From Candidatus Brocadiia bacterium (lineage in GTDB: Bacteria; Planctomycetota; MHYJ01; WSZJ01): a stretch of DNA of 6,517 nucleotides. Below, one piece after another: positions 1 through 6,516 of the stretch. The stretch spans positions 1 to 6,517 of the forward strand of contig JABWAY010000242.1 in NCBI GenBank assembly GCA_013360825.1, read 5' to 3'. The translations under genes and the position numbers were made by a program. The notes under the pieces are model-generated. The model saw nothing but the letters and a program-made list of their open reading frames with translations. It had not been told where the DNA came from and did no database searches. How positions within the stretch are numbered: position 1 is the stretch's first letter; every line of letters begins with the position of its first letter.

Positions 1-92
1 CGGTTTCGCTCGACGACGTCGCCTCCGCGCTGGCGGCATCGACGAAGGAGGGGGGCGCCGTCCGCTCGCTGTTCGAGAAGGGGCGGGACTGA
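1..92 (+). CDS. C-terminal end of an unidentified protein (partial, runs off the left edge)
   Basis: The frame beginning at base 3 is open to a TGA at 90-92 and encodes 29 residues, starting VSLDDVASALAAS and ending LFEKGRD. Of the 29 codons, 27 end in G or C, the bias of a genuine gene in this genome, so I read it as the tail of a real coding region whose start lies outside the window. The residues look like a soluble, amphipathic, Ala-rich helix with a charged terminus. I recognise no motif or family. It converges on the minus-strand moeB-like gene with only 28 bp between the two stop codons. That gap holds a 4-bp hairpin (106-116) but no T-tract, so no convincing terminator separates them. 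Confidence 0.6.
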   Translation, partial: VSLDDVASALAASTKEGGAVRSLFEKGRD

Positions 93-120
93 ATCCGGGC
101 GGGGTGGAAGCGTTCCGGGG

Positions 121-882
121 TCAGCGGTGTCCGGGGGCCGCCGCGCAGGCGGCGCAGCCGGGCCGCGGCGTCCAGCGGACCTGGCGCGTGGTTCCAGCCA
201 GGAGGTCGAGGACCTGGAGCCTTCCCGGGGCCGCGGAATCGAGTCCGAGCAGTCGCTTGCAGCCCTCGACCGCCATGAGCGTCCCGACAGCCCCCGCCGC
301 CGGGCCGAGCACCCCTTCCCCCTCGCACGTCTCGAAAGTCCCCTCCTCCGGCGGCGACTCGAACAGGCAGCGGTAGCACCCGCTGCCGCCCGCGACCACC
401 GCGACCTGGCCGTTCCACCGCACGACACCGCCGATGACCAGGGGGATGCCGGCCGCGACGCAGAGGTCGTTCACGAGGAACTTCGTGCCGGGGCTGTCCG
501 TCCCCTCGAGGACGAGGGTCCGCCCGCGCAGAAGCGCCGCCGCGTTTCCCGCCCCCAGGGCGATCGGGAACGTCTCGATGCGGACATCCGGATTCAGGCG
601 CCGCAGGACCGCAGCGGCGGCTTCGACCTTGGGCTTCCCGACGTCGTCCGGGCCGTAGAGCACCTGCCGCTGCAGGTTGGACAGCTCGACCGCGTCCGGG
701 TCGGCCAGCGCCACCGTCCCGACCCCCGCCGCCGCGAGGTAAAGCGCCGCCGGGCATCCGAGCCCTCCCGCGCCGACGACCAGCACCGAGGCGTCCAGGA
801 GCCGCCGCTGGCCGGTGCCGCCGACCTCCTTCAGCAGGAGGTGGCGCGAGTAGCGCCGGATCTGGTCTTCGCGGAAACCCAC
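121..882 (-). CDS. moeB: MoeB/ThiF/HesA-family E1-like adenylyltransferase
   Basis: Enzymes of this family use ATP to adenylate the C-terminal Gly-Gly of a ubiquitin-like sulfur carrier (MoaD for molybdopterin, ThiS for thiazole) in the cytosol. The 253-aa product has the family length, one domain and no rhodanese extension. Visible motifs: Arg13 in RYSRH, the position of the trans-acting Arg finger; nucleotide-binding GAGGLG at 37-42; DPDAVELSNLQRQ at 61-73; Lys85 in GKPK; Asp129 in GTDS; zinc Cys pairs C169/C172 (CYRC) and C243/C246 (CAAC); and Cys186 in FETC, matching the conserved family Cys. These match E. coli MoeB with an offset of about one residue. The usual DCTDN motif is EGTDS here, so the exact subfamily is open. 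The start is GTG at 882, 4 nt after the lptG stop, with no recognisable ribosome-binding site, suggesting translational coupling. No MoaD/ThiS-like gene is in the window, so the substrate is unknown; the symbol reflects family resemblance only. Confidence 0.88.
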   Translation of the reverse strand: MGFREDQIRRYSRHLLLKEVGGTGQRRLLDASVLVVGAGGLGCPAALYLAAAGVGTVALADPDAVELSNLQRQVLYGPDDVGKPKVEAAAAVLRRLNPDVRIETFPIALGAGNAAALLRGRTLVLEGTDSPGTKFLVNDLCVAAGIPLVIGGVVRWNGQVAVVAGGSGCYRCLFESPPEEGTFETCEGEGVLGPAAGAVGTLMAVEGCKRLLGLDSAAPGRLQVLDLLAGTTRQVRWTPRPGCAACAAAPGHR

Positions 883-886
883 GGGC

Positions 887-1960
887 TCAGGTCGCCATCG
901 AATCCATGAGCGCGACGCCCAGGGCGCCGAACAGGATCACCGGGAACCATGCCGAGACGATCGGATCCATCTTCCCCGTGTTCCCCGCGTCGAGGAAGGC
1001 GAGCAGCACGAGGAAGAACGTGACGCCCAGTCCGAGCGCGATCCCGACGCCGACGAAGACGTTGCGCGACCCGCTCCGCAGGATCAGCGGAACCCCGATC
1101 AGCACCAGCACCAGGTTCGACAGCGGCGTCGTCCATTTCGAGTGCCACTGCACCCTCCAGAACGGCTCAAACGGATACCGCTCGATCCCCTTCTCCAGCT
1201 GCCTCAACGTCGAGATCCGGTAGATCGGATTGGACTCCTCGATGTCCGCCGGCCGGAGGCTGCTGGAAAACAGGAGCCCGTCGGCCGGAAGCGCCCGCGT
1301 TTCCGTCCGTTTCTGCGTCTCCAGGTCGTACAGCGTCTCCTCCCCCTCCGTGAGCAGCCATCCCCGCTGACTGCGTCTGTACTCCGCCCGTTTCGCCCGG
1401 ATGTCCGAGACGCGCCGGAAGTCGCCGTTCATCCGGACGATCAGCACGCGGTCCATCGTCGCGCTCCGGGAATGAAACGTCTCGCCGAACCAGTCCTGCC
1501 CCTGGGAGTCCGTCACCATCACGTTCTCCGTCTCCTCGTCACCTTTGAGCTGGCGTTCCGTCTCGCGGAACTGGTCCTGGAGCGCCGGGGCGATCTTCTC
1601 GTCCACGAGGAACATCCCCCCGCTGACGAGCAGCACGCCGGCGAAAGCGGGGGCGAGGAACCGACGGATCGAGCGGCCCGAGACCAGGACGGGCAGGATC
1701 TCGTTGGAGCGTGCGAAGCGCGTCAGGACGAGCATGGTGGCGCAGAGCGAAACCATCGGCGCGATCTTGACGAAGAAGACCGGGAGGCGCGCGACGTAAT
1801 AGCGGCCGAGGAGGGCGAGCCGGTTGACGTTCTCGGCCTCGAAGAAACGGTCGAGGCGGGACACGAGGTCGGCCAGGAGGAAGAGGCCGAGAAGCGCCGC
1901 GGTGGAGACGACCCACGCGCCGATCCAGGCCCGGAAGACGTAGCGGTCGAGGACGCTCAC
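887..1960 (-). CDS. lptG: LPS export ABC transporter permease LptG
   Basis: LptG is one of two inner-membrane permease subunits of the LptB2FG transporter, which extracts lipopolysaccharide from the inner membrane and passes it to the periplasmic Lpt bridge. The 357-aa product has the YjgP/YjgQ layout: three hydrophobic helices (about 13-33, 60-80, 100-120), a soluble periplasmic beta-rich segment (about 125-265), then three helices (about 277-296, 299-323, 334-353). The N-terminus VLDRYVF resembles the VLDRYI of E. coli LptG, and RSNEILPVLVSG (84-95) is the conserved cytoplasmic segment after helix 2. Length is normal (E. coli about 360). The start is GTG at 1960, overlapping the lptF stop as GTGA. 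A GGAGG at 1976-1972, inside the end of lptF, is a plausible though distant (11 nt) ribosome-binding site. I assign LptG rather than LptF from the N-terminus and its second place in the pair, the usual order. Confidence 0.92.
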   Translation of the reverse strand: MSVLDRYVFRAWIGAWVVSTAALLGLFLLADLVSRLDRFFEAENVNRLALLGRYYVARLPVFFVKIAPMVSLCATMLVLTRFARSNEILPVLVSGRSIRRFLAPAFAGVLLVSGGMFLVDEKIAPALQDQFRETERQLKGDEETENVMVTDSQGQDWFGETFHSRSATMDRVLIVRMNGDFRRVSDIRAKRAEYRRSQRGWLLTEGEETLYDLETQKRTETRALPADGLLFSSSLRPADIEESNPIYRISTLRQLEKGIERYPFEPFWRVQWHSKWTTPLSNLVLVLIGVPLILRSGSRNVFVGVGIALGLGVTFFLVLLAFLDAGNTGKMDPIVSAWFPVILFGALGVALMDSMAT

Positions 1961-3036
1961 AGGAGGACAAGCCTCCGGAACGTGACGAGGCCGCCCGCGG
2001 TAAGGACCATGTCAGCCAGCCAGGCGGCGATCCACGGCGGGAGATGTCCCTGCTCGCCGAGCCGGGGCCCGCCGATCGCGAGGATGAAATAGACGGCGAA
2101 GATGGGCAGGACGACGGCGCCGATCCCCGCGACGCGCCCCCCGCGCCGGAGCAGCATCGCGAGCGGCGCCGCGGCGAGCGCAAACGCGATCGGCGCGGCC
2201 GTCAGCGCCTTCCGGCGGTGCCACTCCGTGCGGAGCTGCTCGTCGGAGTACCGCGATCGGAACTCCTTCCGGATCGCCCGCATCAGCTCGTCCTCCGGCA
2301 TGTCCTGCGGCCGCCGGTTCTTGCTCATCCGGTCCGACAGGTCGATCTCCCGTACCAGGTGGTCGAACATCAGGTCGCTCTGCACATCCCGCCCCTTGTC
2401 GGGCCGGTGAAACGTCGCGATCGCGTCCGTCAGCTCCAGCACCAGCCGGGAATTCGGCTCGTCCAGCACAAGCCTCGCCTCCCGCGCCCGGATGCTCTCC
2501 CGGTTCCCCAGCCGGTCCACGAGGAAGATGTCCGCTTCCACGAGCGTCCCGTCCCTGAATTCCTTGTAGCGGATGAAGTGTTTCCCGATCCGGAGGTTCC
2601 GGATCGCGGCGCCGCTCGCGCTGGTGAGGCCCTCCAGCGCCTTCCCCATCAGGTTGCGCCGCGCGTAGACGGCCTTCGGGACGCCGTAGTGGACCAGCCA
2701 ACCGCACACCGTGGACAGCAGACAGGCGAGCAGGACGCCGGGGAGAATCAGGCGCCCGAGGTGGATCCCGTTCGCCCGGAGGGCGTTCAGCTCGTTGTCC
2801 GAGGCCAGGCGGCCGATGGTGAACGTGATGGACAGGAGGAGGGACGCGGGGATGGTGATCAGGAGGACTTCGGGGATCAGGCTGGGGAAGAGCGCGAGCA
2901 CGAGGGCGAGCGTGACCCCCTGGAACTGGTGGAGCTGGGAGAGCGTCAGCGCGATGAACAGGATCGAGGAGATCCCCGCGAAGGTCAGCAGGAAATTGCG
3001 GAGGGTCTCGCCGAGGACGTAGCGCGTCAGGATCAC
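1957..3036 (-). CDS. lptF: LPS export ABC transporter permease LptF
   Basis: LptF is the partner permease of LptG in the LptB2FG lipopolysaccharide extractor. Counting from the GTG at 3036 it has 359 residues, close to E. coli LptF (366). Hydrophobic helices lie near 15-33, 52-75, 96-117, 277-296, 302-323 and 334-352, with the periplasmic jellyroll-like region at about 120-235. SDNELNALRANG (79-90) is the conserved cytoplasmic segment following helix 2. The start is uncertain. TTG at 3045 adds three residues and has a weak GGGA about 5 nt upstream; GTG at 3036 gives MILTRYVLGETL, which aligns end to end with the typical LptF N-terminus (MIIIRYLVRETL), so I prefer it. An in-frame stop at 3093-3091 rules out a longer ATG form. 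It heads the lptF-lptG-moeB-like operon and is divergent from the methyltransferase gene. The ATPase lptB is not in this window. Confidence 0.92.
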   Translation of the reverse strand: MILTRYVLGETLRNFLLTFAGISSILFIALTLSQLHQFQGVTLALVLALFPSLIPEVLLITIPASLLLSITFTIGRLASDNELNALRANGIHLGRLILPGVLLACLLSTVCGWLVHYGVPKAVYARRNLMGKALEGLTSASGAAIRNLRIGKHFIRYKEFRDGTLVEADIFLVDRLGNRESIRAREARLVLDEPNSRLVLELTDAIATFHRPDKGRDVQSDLMFDHLVREIDLSDRMSKNRRPQDMPEDELMRAIRKEFRSRYSDEQLRTEWHRRKALTAAPIAFALAAAPLAMLLRRGGRVAGIGAVVLPIFAVYFILAIGGPRLGEQGHLPPWIAAWLADMVLTAGGLVTFRRLVLL

Positions 3037-3045
3037 GGTGCGCAA

Positions 3046-3143
3046 AGGTATCCCGGCGGGGCGCGAGTTAGAAGCGGGATTCGCACGGGCTCATCGGATG
3101 TTCATCCTGTTCGGGAGCGGGGCGCAGGCCCATAATCCGCGCG
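3046..3143. promoter_or_regulatory. Divergent intergenic region, presumed promoters for lptF operon and rlmI
   Basis: This 98-bp gap separates the divergent lptF and methyltransferase starts, so promoters for both must lie here or within the genes. The clearest element is CATAAT at 3131-3136 on the plus strand, a 5-of-6 match to the sigma-70 -10 box, ending 7 nt before the methyltransferase ATG. I find no good -35 at the right distance. On the minus strand only a weak -10-like TCTAAC (rev. comp. near 3068-3073) is visible. No operator palindrome was found. Confidence 0.3.
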
Positions 3144-4298
3144 ATGCCCACCCGTCCCGTCGTGTCGCTGCGCGTGTCCGGCAATCGCGGGCACCTGTTT
3201 TACTTCCGCAAGATGGTCGATTTTCCCGACCGCTCCGTCCGGCCCGGGGCGCTGGTGGACGTGGTCGACCGCGAGGGGCAGGCGGTCGGGGTCGGATTCT
3301 GGAACCCGCACTCCGAGATCGCGATCCGGATCCTGGCGGCGGGGAGGGAGGTCCCCGCGACGGTCGTGGCGGACCGGCTTCACGCGGCGGTGCGGCTGCG
3401 CCATGACGTCCTCGGGCTTCCCGCGGTCACGGACGCCTACCGGGTCTGCCATGCGGAGGGGGACGGGCTGACGGGGCTGGTGGTGGACCGGTTCGGCGGG
3501 GTGATCGTCGCGCAGCTGTTCTCGGGCGGGTGGCTCGAGAACGCGGCCCTGCTCCGCGACGCCCTCGCCCGGGAATTCCCCGGGACGGCGCTCCACGTCA
3601 CCGCCGACGACCGCGTGCAGAAGCAGGAGGGGTTCACGCTTCCTCCCGCGCATTCCCCCGCGCCGGTCGTCGTGACGGAGCACGGGGCGCAGTTCAAGAT
3701 CAACTTCGCCACCGGGCACAAGACGGGGTTTTTCTGCGACCAGCGGGACAACCGGCGGCAGGTGGCGGCGCTCGCGCCGGGGCGATCCGTGCTCGACCTC
3801 TGCTGCTACACGGGAGGGTTTTCGATCCACGCGGCCCGTGCCGGGGCGCGGCGGGTGCTCGGGATCGACCTGGATCAGGACGCGCTGGAGACGGCGAAGC
3901 GCAACGCGAAGCTGAACGGGGTGGTGGTGGACTGGCGGCACGGGGACATTTTCGACGTGCTGCGGGGGCTGCCGCCGTCGGAGACCTTCGACCTCGTGGT
4001 GCTGGATCCGCCGAAGCTCGCGCGGAACAGGCTGGAGATCGCGAAGGCGCAGCGGGCGTATTTCGACATGAACCGGCTGGCGCTCGGGGCGGTGGCGCCG
4101 GGGGGGCTGTTCGTGACCTGCTCGTGCAGCGGGATGATCGAGGAGCCGGAGTTCCTGGAGATCGTGCGCGAGGCGTCGCGCGCGGCGGGGCGGGAGTTGC
4201 GGTTTTTCCGGATTGCGGGGGCGGGGCCGGACCACCCGGTCTCGACGCTTTATCCGGAGGGGCGCTATCTCAAGGCGGGGTTTGCGGTGGTGGTCTGA
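3144..4298 (+). CDS. rlmI: RlmI-type 23S rRNA (cytosine-C5) methyltransferase
   Basis: RlmI-family enzymes transfer a methyl group from S-adenosylmethionine to C5 of a cytosine in 23S rRNA (C1962 in E. coli) in the cytosol. The 384-aa protein is near the family length. An N-terminal PUA-like RNA-binding domain spans about 5-75, followed by a linking domain with the typical AEGDGLTGLVVDRFG (104-118) and GHKTGFFCDQRDNR (191-204). The C-terminal Rossmann domain has motif I DLCCYTGGFS (218-227), the acidic ribose-binding loop GIDLDQDAL (240-248), motif IV DPPKL (288-292) and motif VI TCSCSG (325-330), which holds the candidate nucleophile Cys. The end, DHPVSTLYPEGRYLK (363-377), is the usual family terminus. 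ATG at 3144 fits the PUA start; no Shine-Dalgarno lies upstream, and a -10-like CATAAT ends 7 nt before it, so the mRNA could be leaderless. It stands alone, divergent from lptF and convergent with the peptidase gene. The exact target base is inferred from the family. Confidence 0.88.
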   Translation: MPTRPVVSLRVSGNRGHLFYFRKMVDFPDRSVRPGALVDVVDREGQAVGVGFWNPHSEIAIRILAAGREVPATVVADRLHAAVRLRHDVLGLPAVTDAYRVCHAEGDGLTGLVVDRFGGVIVAQLFSGGWLENAALLRDALAREFPGTALHVTADDRVQKQEGFTLPPAHSPAPVVVTEHGAQFKINFATGHKTGFFCDQRDNRRQVAALAPGRSVLDLCCYTGGFSIHAARAGARRVLGIDLDQDALETAKRNAKLNGVVVDWRHGDIFDVLRGLPPSETFDLVVLDPPKLARNRLEIAKAQRAYFDMNRLALGAVAPGGLFVTCSCSGMIEEPEFLEIVREASRAAGRELRFFRIAGAGPDHPVSTLYPEGRYLKAGFAVVV

Positions 4299-4332
4299 AC
4301 CCGGCTCCGGACCGGCGCGGCGGAGGGCGGAT

Positions 4333-6351
4333 CTACGTCAGCCACTTTGAGAACCATTTCTCAATACGCTCCAGCCGGTCGATCCGGCGGTCCGGCCGCC
4401 CCCCGCGCGACATCCCGTGCGGCTCCTGCGGATAGCGCGCGAACTCCACCGGAACCCCCTTCCACTTCAGCGCCGCCCAGAGCTGCTCCGCCTGCTCCAT
4501 CGGACAGCGGTGATCCTCCTCCTGATGCTCGATCAGCATCGGCGTGTTCATGCGGTGGAGACTGGAAAGCGGGGACATCGCCAGATACTTCTTCGGATTC
4601 GACCAGGCGTTGTCGTCCCCCCAGAATCCCTTCGGCCAGAGATACCCGAAGTCGCTCGACCCGACGAACGAAAGAAAATTCGAGATGGAACGGGAGGAGA
4701 CGGCGGCGCGGAAGCGCCGGGTGTGGCCCACGATCCAGTTGGTCATGAAGCCGCCGTAGGACCCGCCCGCGACACCGAGCCGCCTGGGGTCGATCCCCGG
4801 TTCCGCCTTGAGGCAGGCGTCGGTGAAGGCCATGAGATCCTCGAAGTCCTTCGTTCCCCAGGCGCCCTGGCAGGCGTTCAGGTGGCGCTGGGAGTACCCG
4901 GTCGAGCAGCGGGGGTTGCAGTAGAGCACGGCGAATCCCCGCGCCGCGAGGACCTGGAATTCGTGCATGAACGCCTTGGAGTACTGCGTCGCCGGCCCGC
5001 CGTGGATGTAGAGGACGGCAGGGCAGCGCTTTCCGGCCCTGCGGACCGGGGGCATGAGAATCCAGCCCTGGACGTCGGCGCCGTCCTTCGAGAGGCACCA
5101 GAGCTCGCGGGGTTTTGCGAGGGTGCGGCGCCGGAGCCAGGAGGAGTTGAACTGCGTCCGGATTTCGTCCGCCGCGGGGTCTCCCTCCCAGGACAGGACC
5201 CGGATTTCCCCCGGGTTGGAAACGTCGCTGAAGGACGCGACGGCGCGGCGGCGGGTCCAGTCCAGGTCTCCCTCGATCAGGACGCCGGGGCGGCGCACCA
5301 GCGGCTCCGGTTTCCGGGTCGCCAGGGACGACTTCCAGATCTCCGCCGATCCCTCGTTTACGATCACGAACGCGACCTCGGACGAATCCGGGCTCCAGAA
5401 CGGGCCGGAGGTGGCGGGAATCCCGAAGGTGTCGCTGATGGCGGAGTTGCCGCAGGAGCGGTCGAGGCCGCGGGAGAGTTCGACGGGACGTCCGCCCGCG
5501 GAGGGGATGACCCAGAGCTTGGTGTGGACGGAATTCCACCGCGCGTCCGGGTCAGGCTGGCCCAGGAAGGCGATCCAGCGGCCGTCGGGGCTGACGGAGA
5601 GGTTGTGCGCCGGCCCCGCGAACTTCCGGATCTTTCGGATCCGTCCGCCTTTTGCCGGGACCGTCCAGATATCGGACCGGCCGTCGTTCCGGTCCGGGTC
5701 CGGCTCCCGGTTCGACAGGAAGTAGATCGACCGCCCGTCGGCGGACCAGGCAGGACCGGACTCCTCCCAGCGGTTGTCCTTCACAAGCTGCCGGGTTTTT
5801 CCGGATTTCACGTTCACGACCCACAGGTGGGATCTTTCCCCGGGGAGAAACCCCGCGCCGTCGAGCTTGTAGAAGAGCCGCGAGATCGCGCGCACGGCGG
5901 GGGCGTCCGTCCCGGGCTCGCCGCGTTTTTTCTTTTCCTCGCGCCTGACCGCCTCGGCGTCCCGCGCGGTCCAGATGAAGGCGATGGACCGCCCGTCCGG
6001 CGACCAGGCGAAATCCCCGACGCTTCCGGCGAGCTTCGTGAGGGGAGCGGCCTCCCCTCCGTCCGCGGGGATGAGCCACAGCTCGGCGCGTCCGCCGCGG
6101 GCGCTGACGAAGGCGATCGTCCGGCCGTCCGGCGACCAGCGGGGATTGGTTTCCGAGCCTTTTCCCTGCGTGAACGCCCGGGGTTCGGCGTCTCCGGCGA
6201 CGTCGACCATCCAGAGATGGGTCGTGTTCTTGAGCTGTTCGCGGTCGGGGCGGGAAGCGGCGACGATGGCGCGGGTGCCGTCCGGGGAGAGGCGGCAGGA
6301 GGAGGGTTGGAGGATGTGGAAGAGGTCGGAGGGGAGGAGGGGAGAGGGCAT
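4333..6351 (-). CDS. S9-family prolyl oligopeptidase / acylaminoacyl-peptidase-like serine peptidase
   Basis: S9 peptidases cleave short peptides or blocked N-terminal residues through an alpha/beta-hydrolase whose active site is capped by a beta-propeller. The 672-aa product shows both. Propeller repeats of the WSPDGxxIAF type occur near 21-32, 69-83, 114-127, 200-213, 251-264 and 317-330. The hydrolase domain (about 410-672) has IHGGP (449-453, oxyanion region), nucleophile Ser531 in GGSYGG, Asp613 in EEDHRCP and His645 in EPHGMS, so the triad is complete and activity is likely. The segment NWIVGHTRRF, and SFVGSSDFGY downstream, place it with the S9C/acylaminoacyl-peptidase-like bacterial group rather than true prolyl oligopeptidases. 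There is no signal peptide, suggesting a cytosolic enzyme. ATG at 6351 is preceded by GAGG with 9-nt spacing in a C-rich leader. The usual NPRGS is NPRCS (479-483). The stop (TAG) lies 34 bp from the convergent methyltransferase stop, with no T-tract terminator. Substrate specificity cannot be read from sequence. Confidence 0.93.
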   Translation of the reverse strand: MPSPLLPSDLFHILQPSSCRLSPDGTRAIVAASRPDREQLKNTTHLWMVDVAGDAEPRAFTQGKGSETNPRWSPDGRTIAFVSARGGRAELWLIPADGGEAAPLTKLAGSVGDFAWSPDGRSIAFIWTARDAEAVRREEKKKRGEPGTDAPAVRAISRLFYKLDGAGFLPGERSHLWVVNVKSGKTRQLVKDNRWEESGPAWSADGRSIYFLSNREPDPDRNDGRSDIWTVPAKGGRIRKIRKFAGPAHNLSVSPDGRWIAFLGQPDPDARWNSVHTKLWVIPSAGGRPVELSRGLDRSCGNSAISDTFGIPATSGPFWSPDSSEVAFVIVNEGSAEIWKSSLATRKPEPLVRRPGVLIEGDLDWTRRRAVASFSDVSNPGEIRVLSWEGDPAADEIRTQFNSSWLRRRTLAKPRELWCLSKDGADVQGWILMPPVRRAGKRCPAVLYIHGGPATQYSKAFMHEFQVLAARGFAVLYCNPRCSTGYSQRHLNACQGAWGTKDFEDLMAFTDACLKAEPGIDPRRLGVAGGSYGGFMTNWIVGHTRRFRAAVSSRSISNFLSFVGSSDFGYLWPKGFWGDDNAWSNPKKYLAMSPLSSLHRMNTPMLIEHQEEDHRCPMEQAEQLWAALKWKGVPVEFARYPQEPHGMSRGGRPDRRIDRLERIEKWFSKWLT

Positions 6352-6354
6352 GGT

Positions 6355-6440
6355 GGGGGGCCTCGAGGGGATGGGGGGGAGGGGAACATGGAAGGGGGAA
6401 AAGGGAAACGGAAAAGGGAAAGGAAAAGATGGGATGAGAA
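6355..6440 (+). other. Polypurine tract with G-quadruplex pattern upstream of the peptidase gene
   Basis: From 6365 to 6440, 70 of 76 plus-strand bases are purines. G runs at 6355-6360, 6367-6370, 6373-6379 and 6381-6384 are separated by loops of 6, 2 and 1 nt, which meets the standard G-quadruplex pattern of four runs of at least three G with loops of at most seven. The bias shifts from G-rich near the start codon to mixed GA further out. The G-rich strand is the template strand for the peptidase gene, so its leader RNA is C- and U-rich. Whether it folds or matters in vivo is not known. Confidence 0.6.
6399..6424 (+). repeat. Two-copy 13-bp imperfect tandem repeat in the purine tract
   Basis: AAAAGGGAAACGG (6399-6411) is followed directly by AAAAGGGAAAGGA (6412-6424). 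The first ten bases of the unit are identical, and a third partial AAAAG follows at 6424-6428. It is probably simple-sequence slippage within the purine tract. Confidence 0.55.
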
Positions 6441-6441
6441 G

Positions 6442-6516
6442 GCCGGCCTCCGTTCGCGGTGTACCGTGAGGTCACCAGTATTGAATCGGGCTCGAAGCCC
6501 AGAAACGGAGGCCGGC
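6442..6516 (+). repeat. 13-bp perfect inverted repeat enclosing two hairpins (candidate structured RNA or small repeat element)
   Basis: GCCGGCCTCCGTT at 6442-6454 is exactly complementary to AACGGAGGCCGGC at 6504-6516, leaving a 49-nt interior. Within it, 6458-6476 folds as GGTG, a bulged T, ACC, loop GTGA, then GGT and CACC: seven pairs closed by a GNRA-type tetraloop when read on the plus strand. A second hairpin is GGGCT (6488-6492), loop CGA, AGCCC (6496-6500). Linkers are CGC, AGTATTGAATC and AGA, so the whole resembles a three-way junction. The loop is GNRA only on the plus strand, which suggests an RNA reading rightwards towards a gene outside the window. It may equally be a small palindromic intergenic repeat. 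It matches no RNA family I know, and the element ends one base from the window edge. Confidence 0.55.

Noticed and set aside
93..120. Bidirectional terminator between the two convergent genes at the left edge
   Set aside because: Only a 4-bp hairpin (106-116) with no T-run on either strand.
2044..3135. Long antisense open frames opposite lptF (about 363 codons, plus strand), opposite the methyltransferase (3102-4235, minus) and opposite or overlapping the peptidase and other genes
   Set aside because: They are rich in Arg, Pro, Gly and Ala, lack any recognisable domain, and mirror strongly conserved genes. High GC suppresses stop codons in the other frames, so these are shadows.
4299..4332. 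Terminator between the convergent methyltransferase and peptidase genes
   Set aside because: CCGG motifs can pair weakly, but there is no T-tract and no stable stem in the 34-bp gap.
6442..6516. Hammerhead ribozyme (three-way junction with GAAA next to the 3' stem)
   Set aside because: The obligatory CUGANGA core is absent; the linker is AGTATTGAATC. Only the general layout and GAAA match.
6442..6516. Integron attC site or Rho-independent terminator
   Set aside because: No RYYYAAC / GTTRRRY core sites are present, and the 49-nt interior is atypical for a terminator. The pyrimidine tract following on the minus strand is interrupted by C and A.
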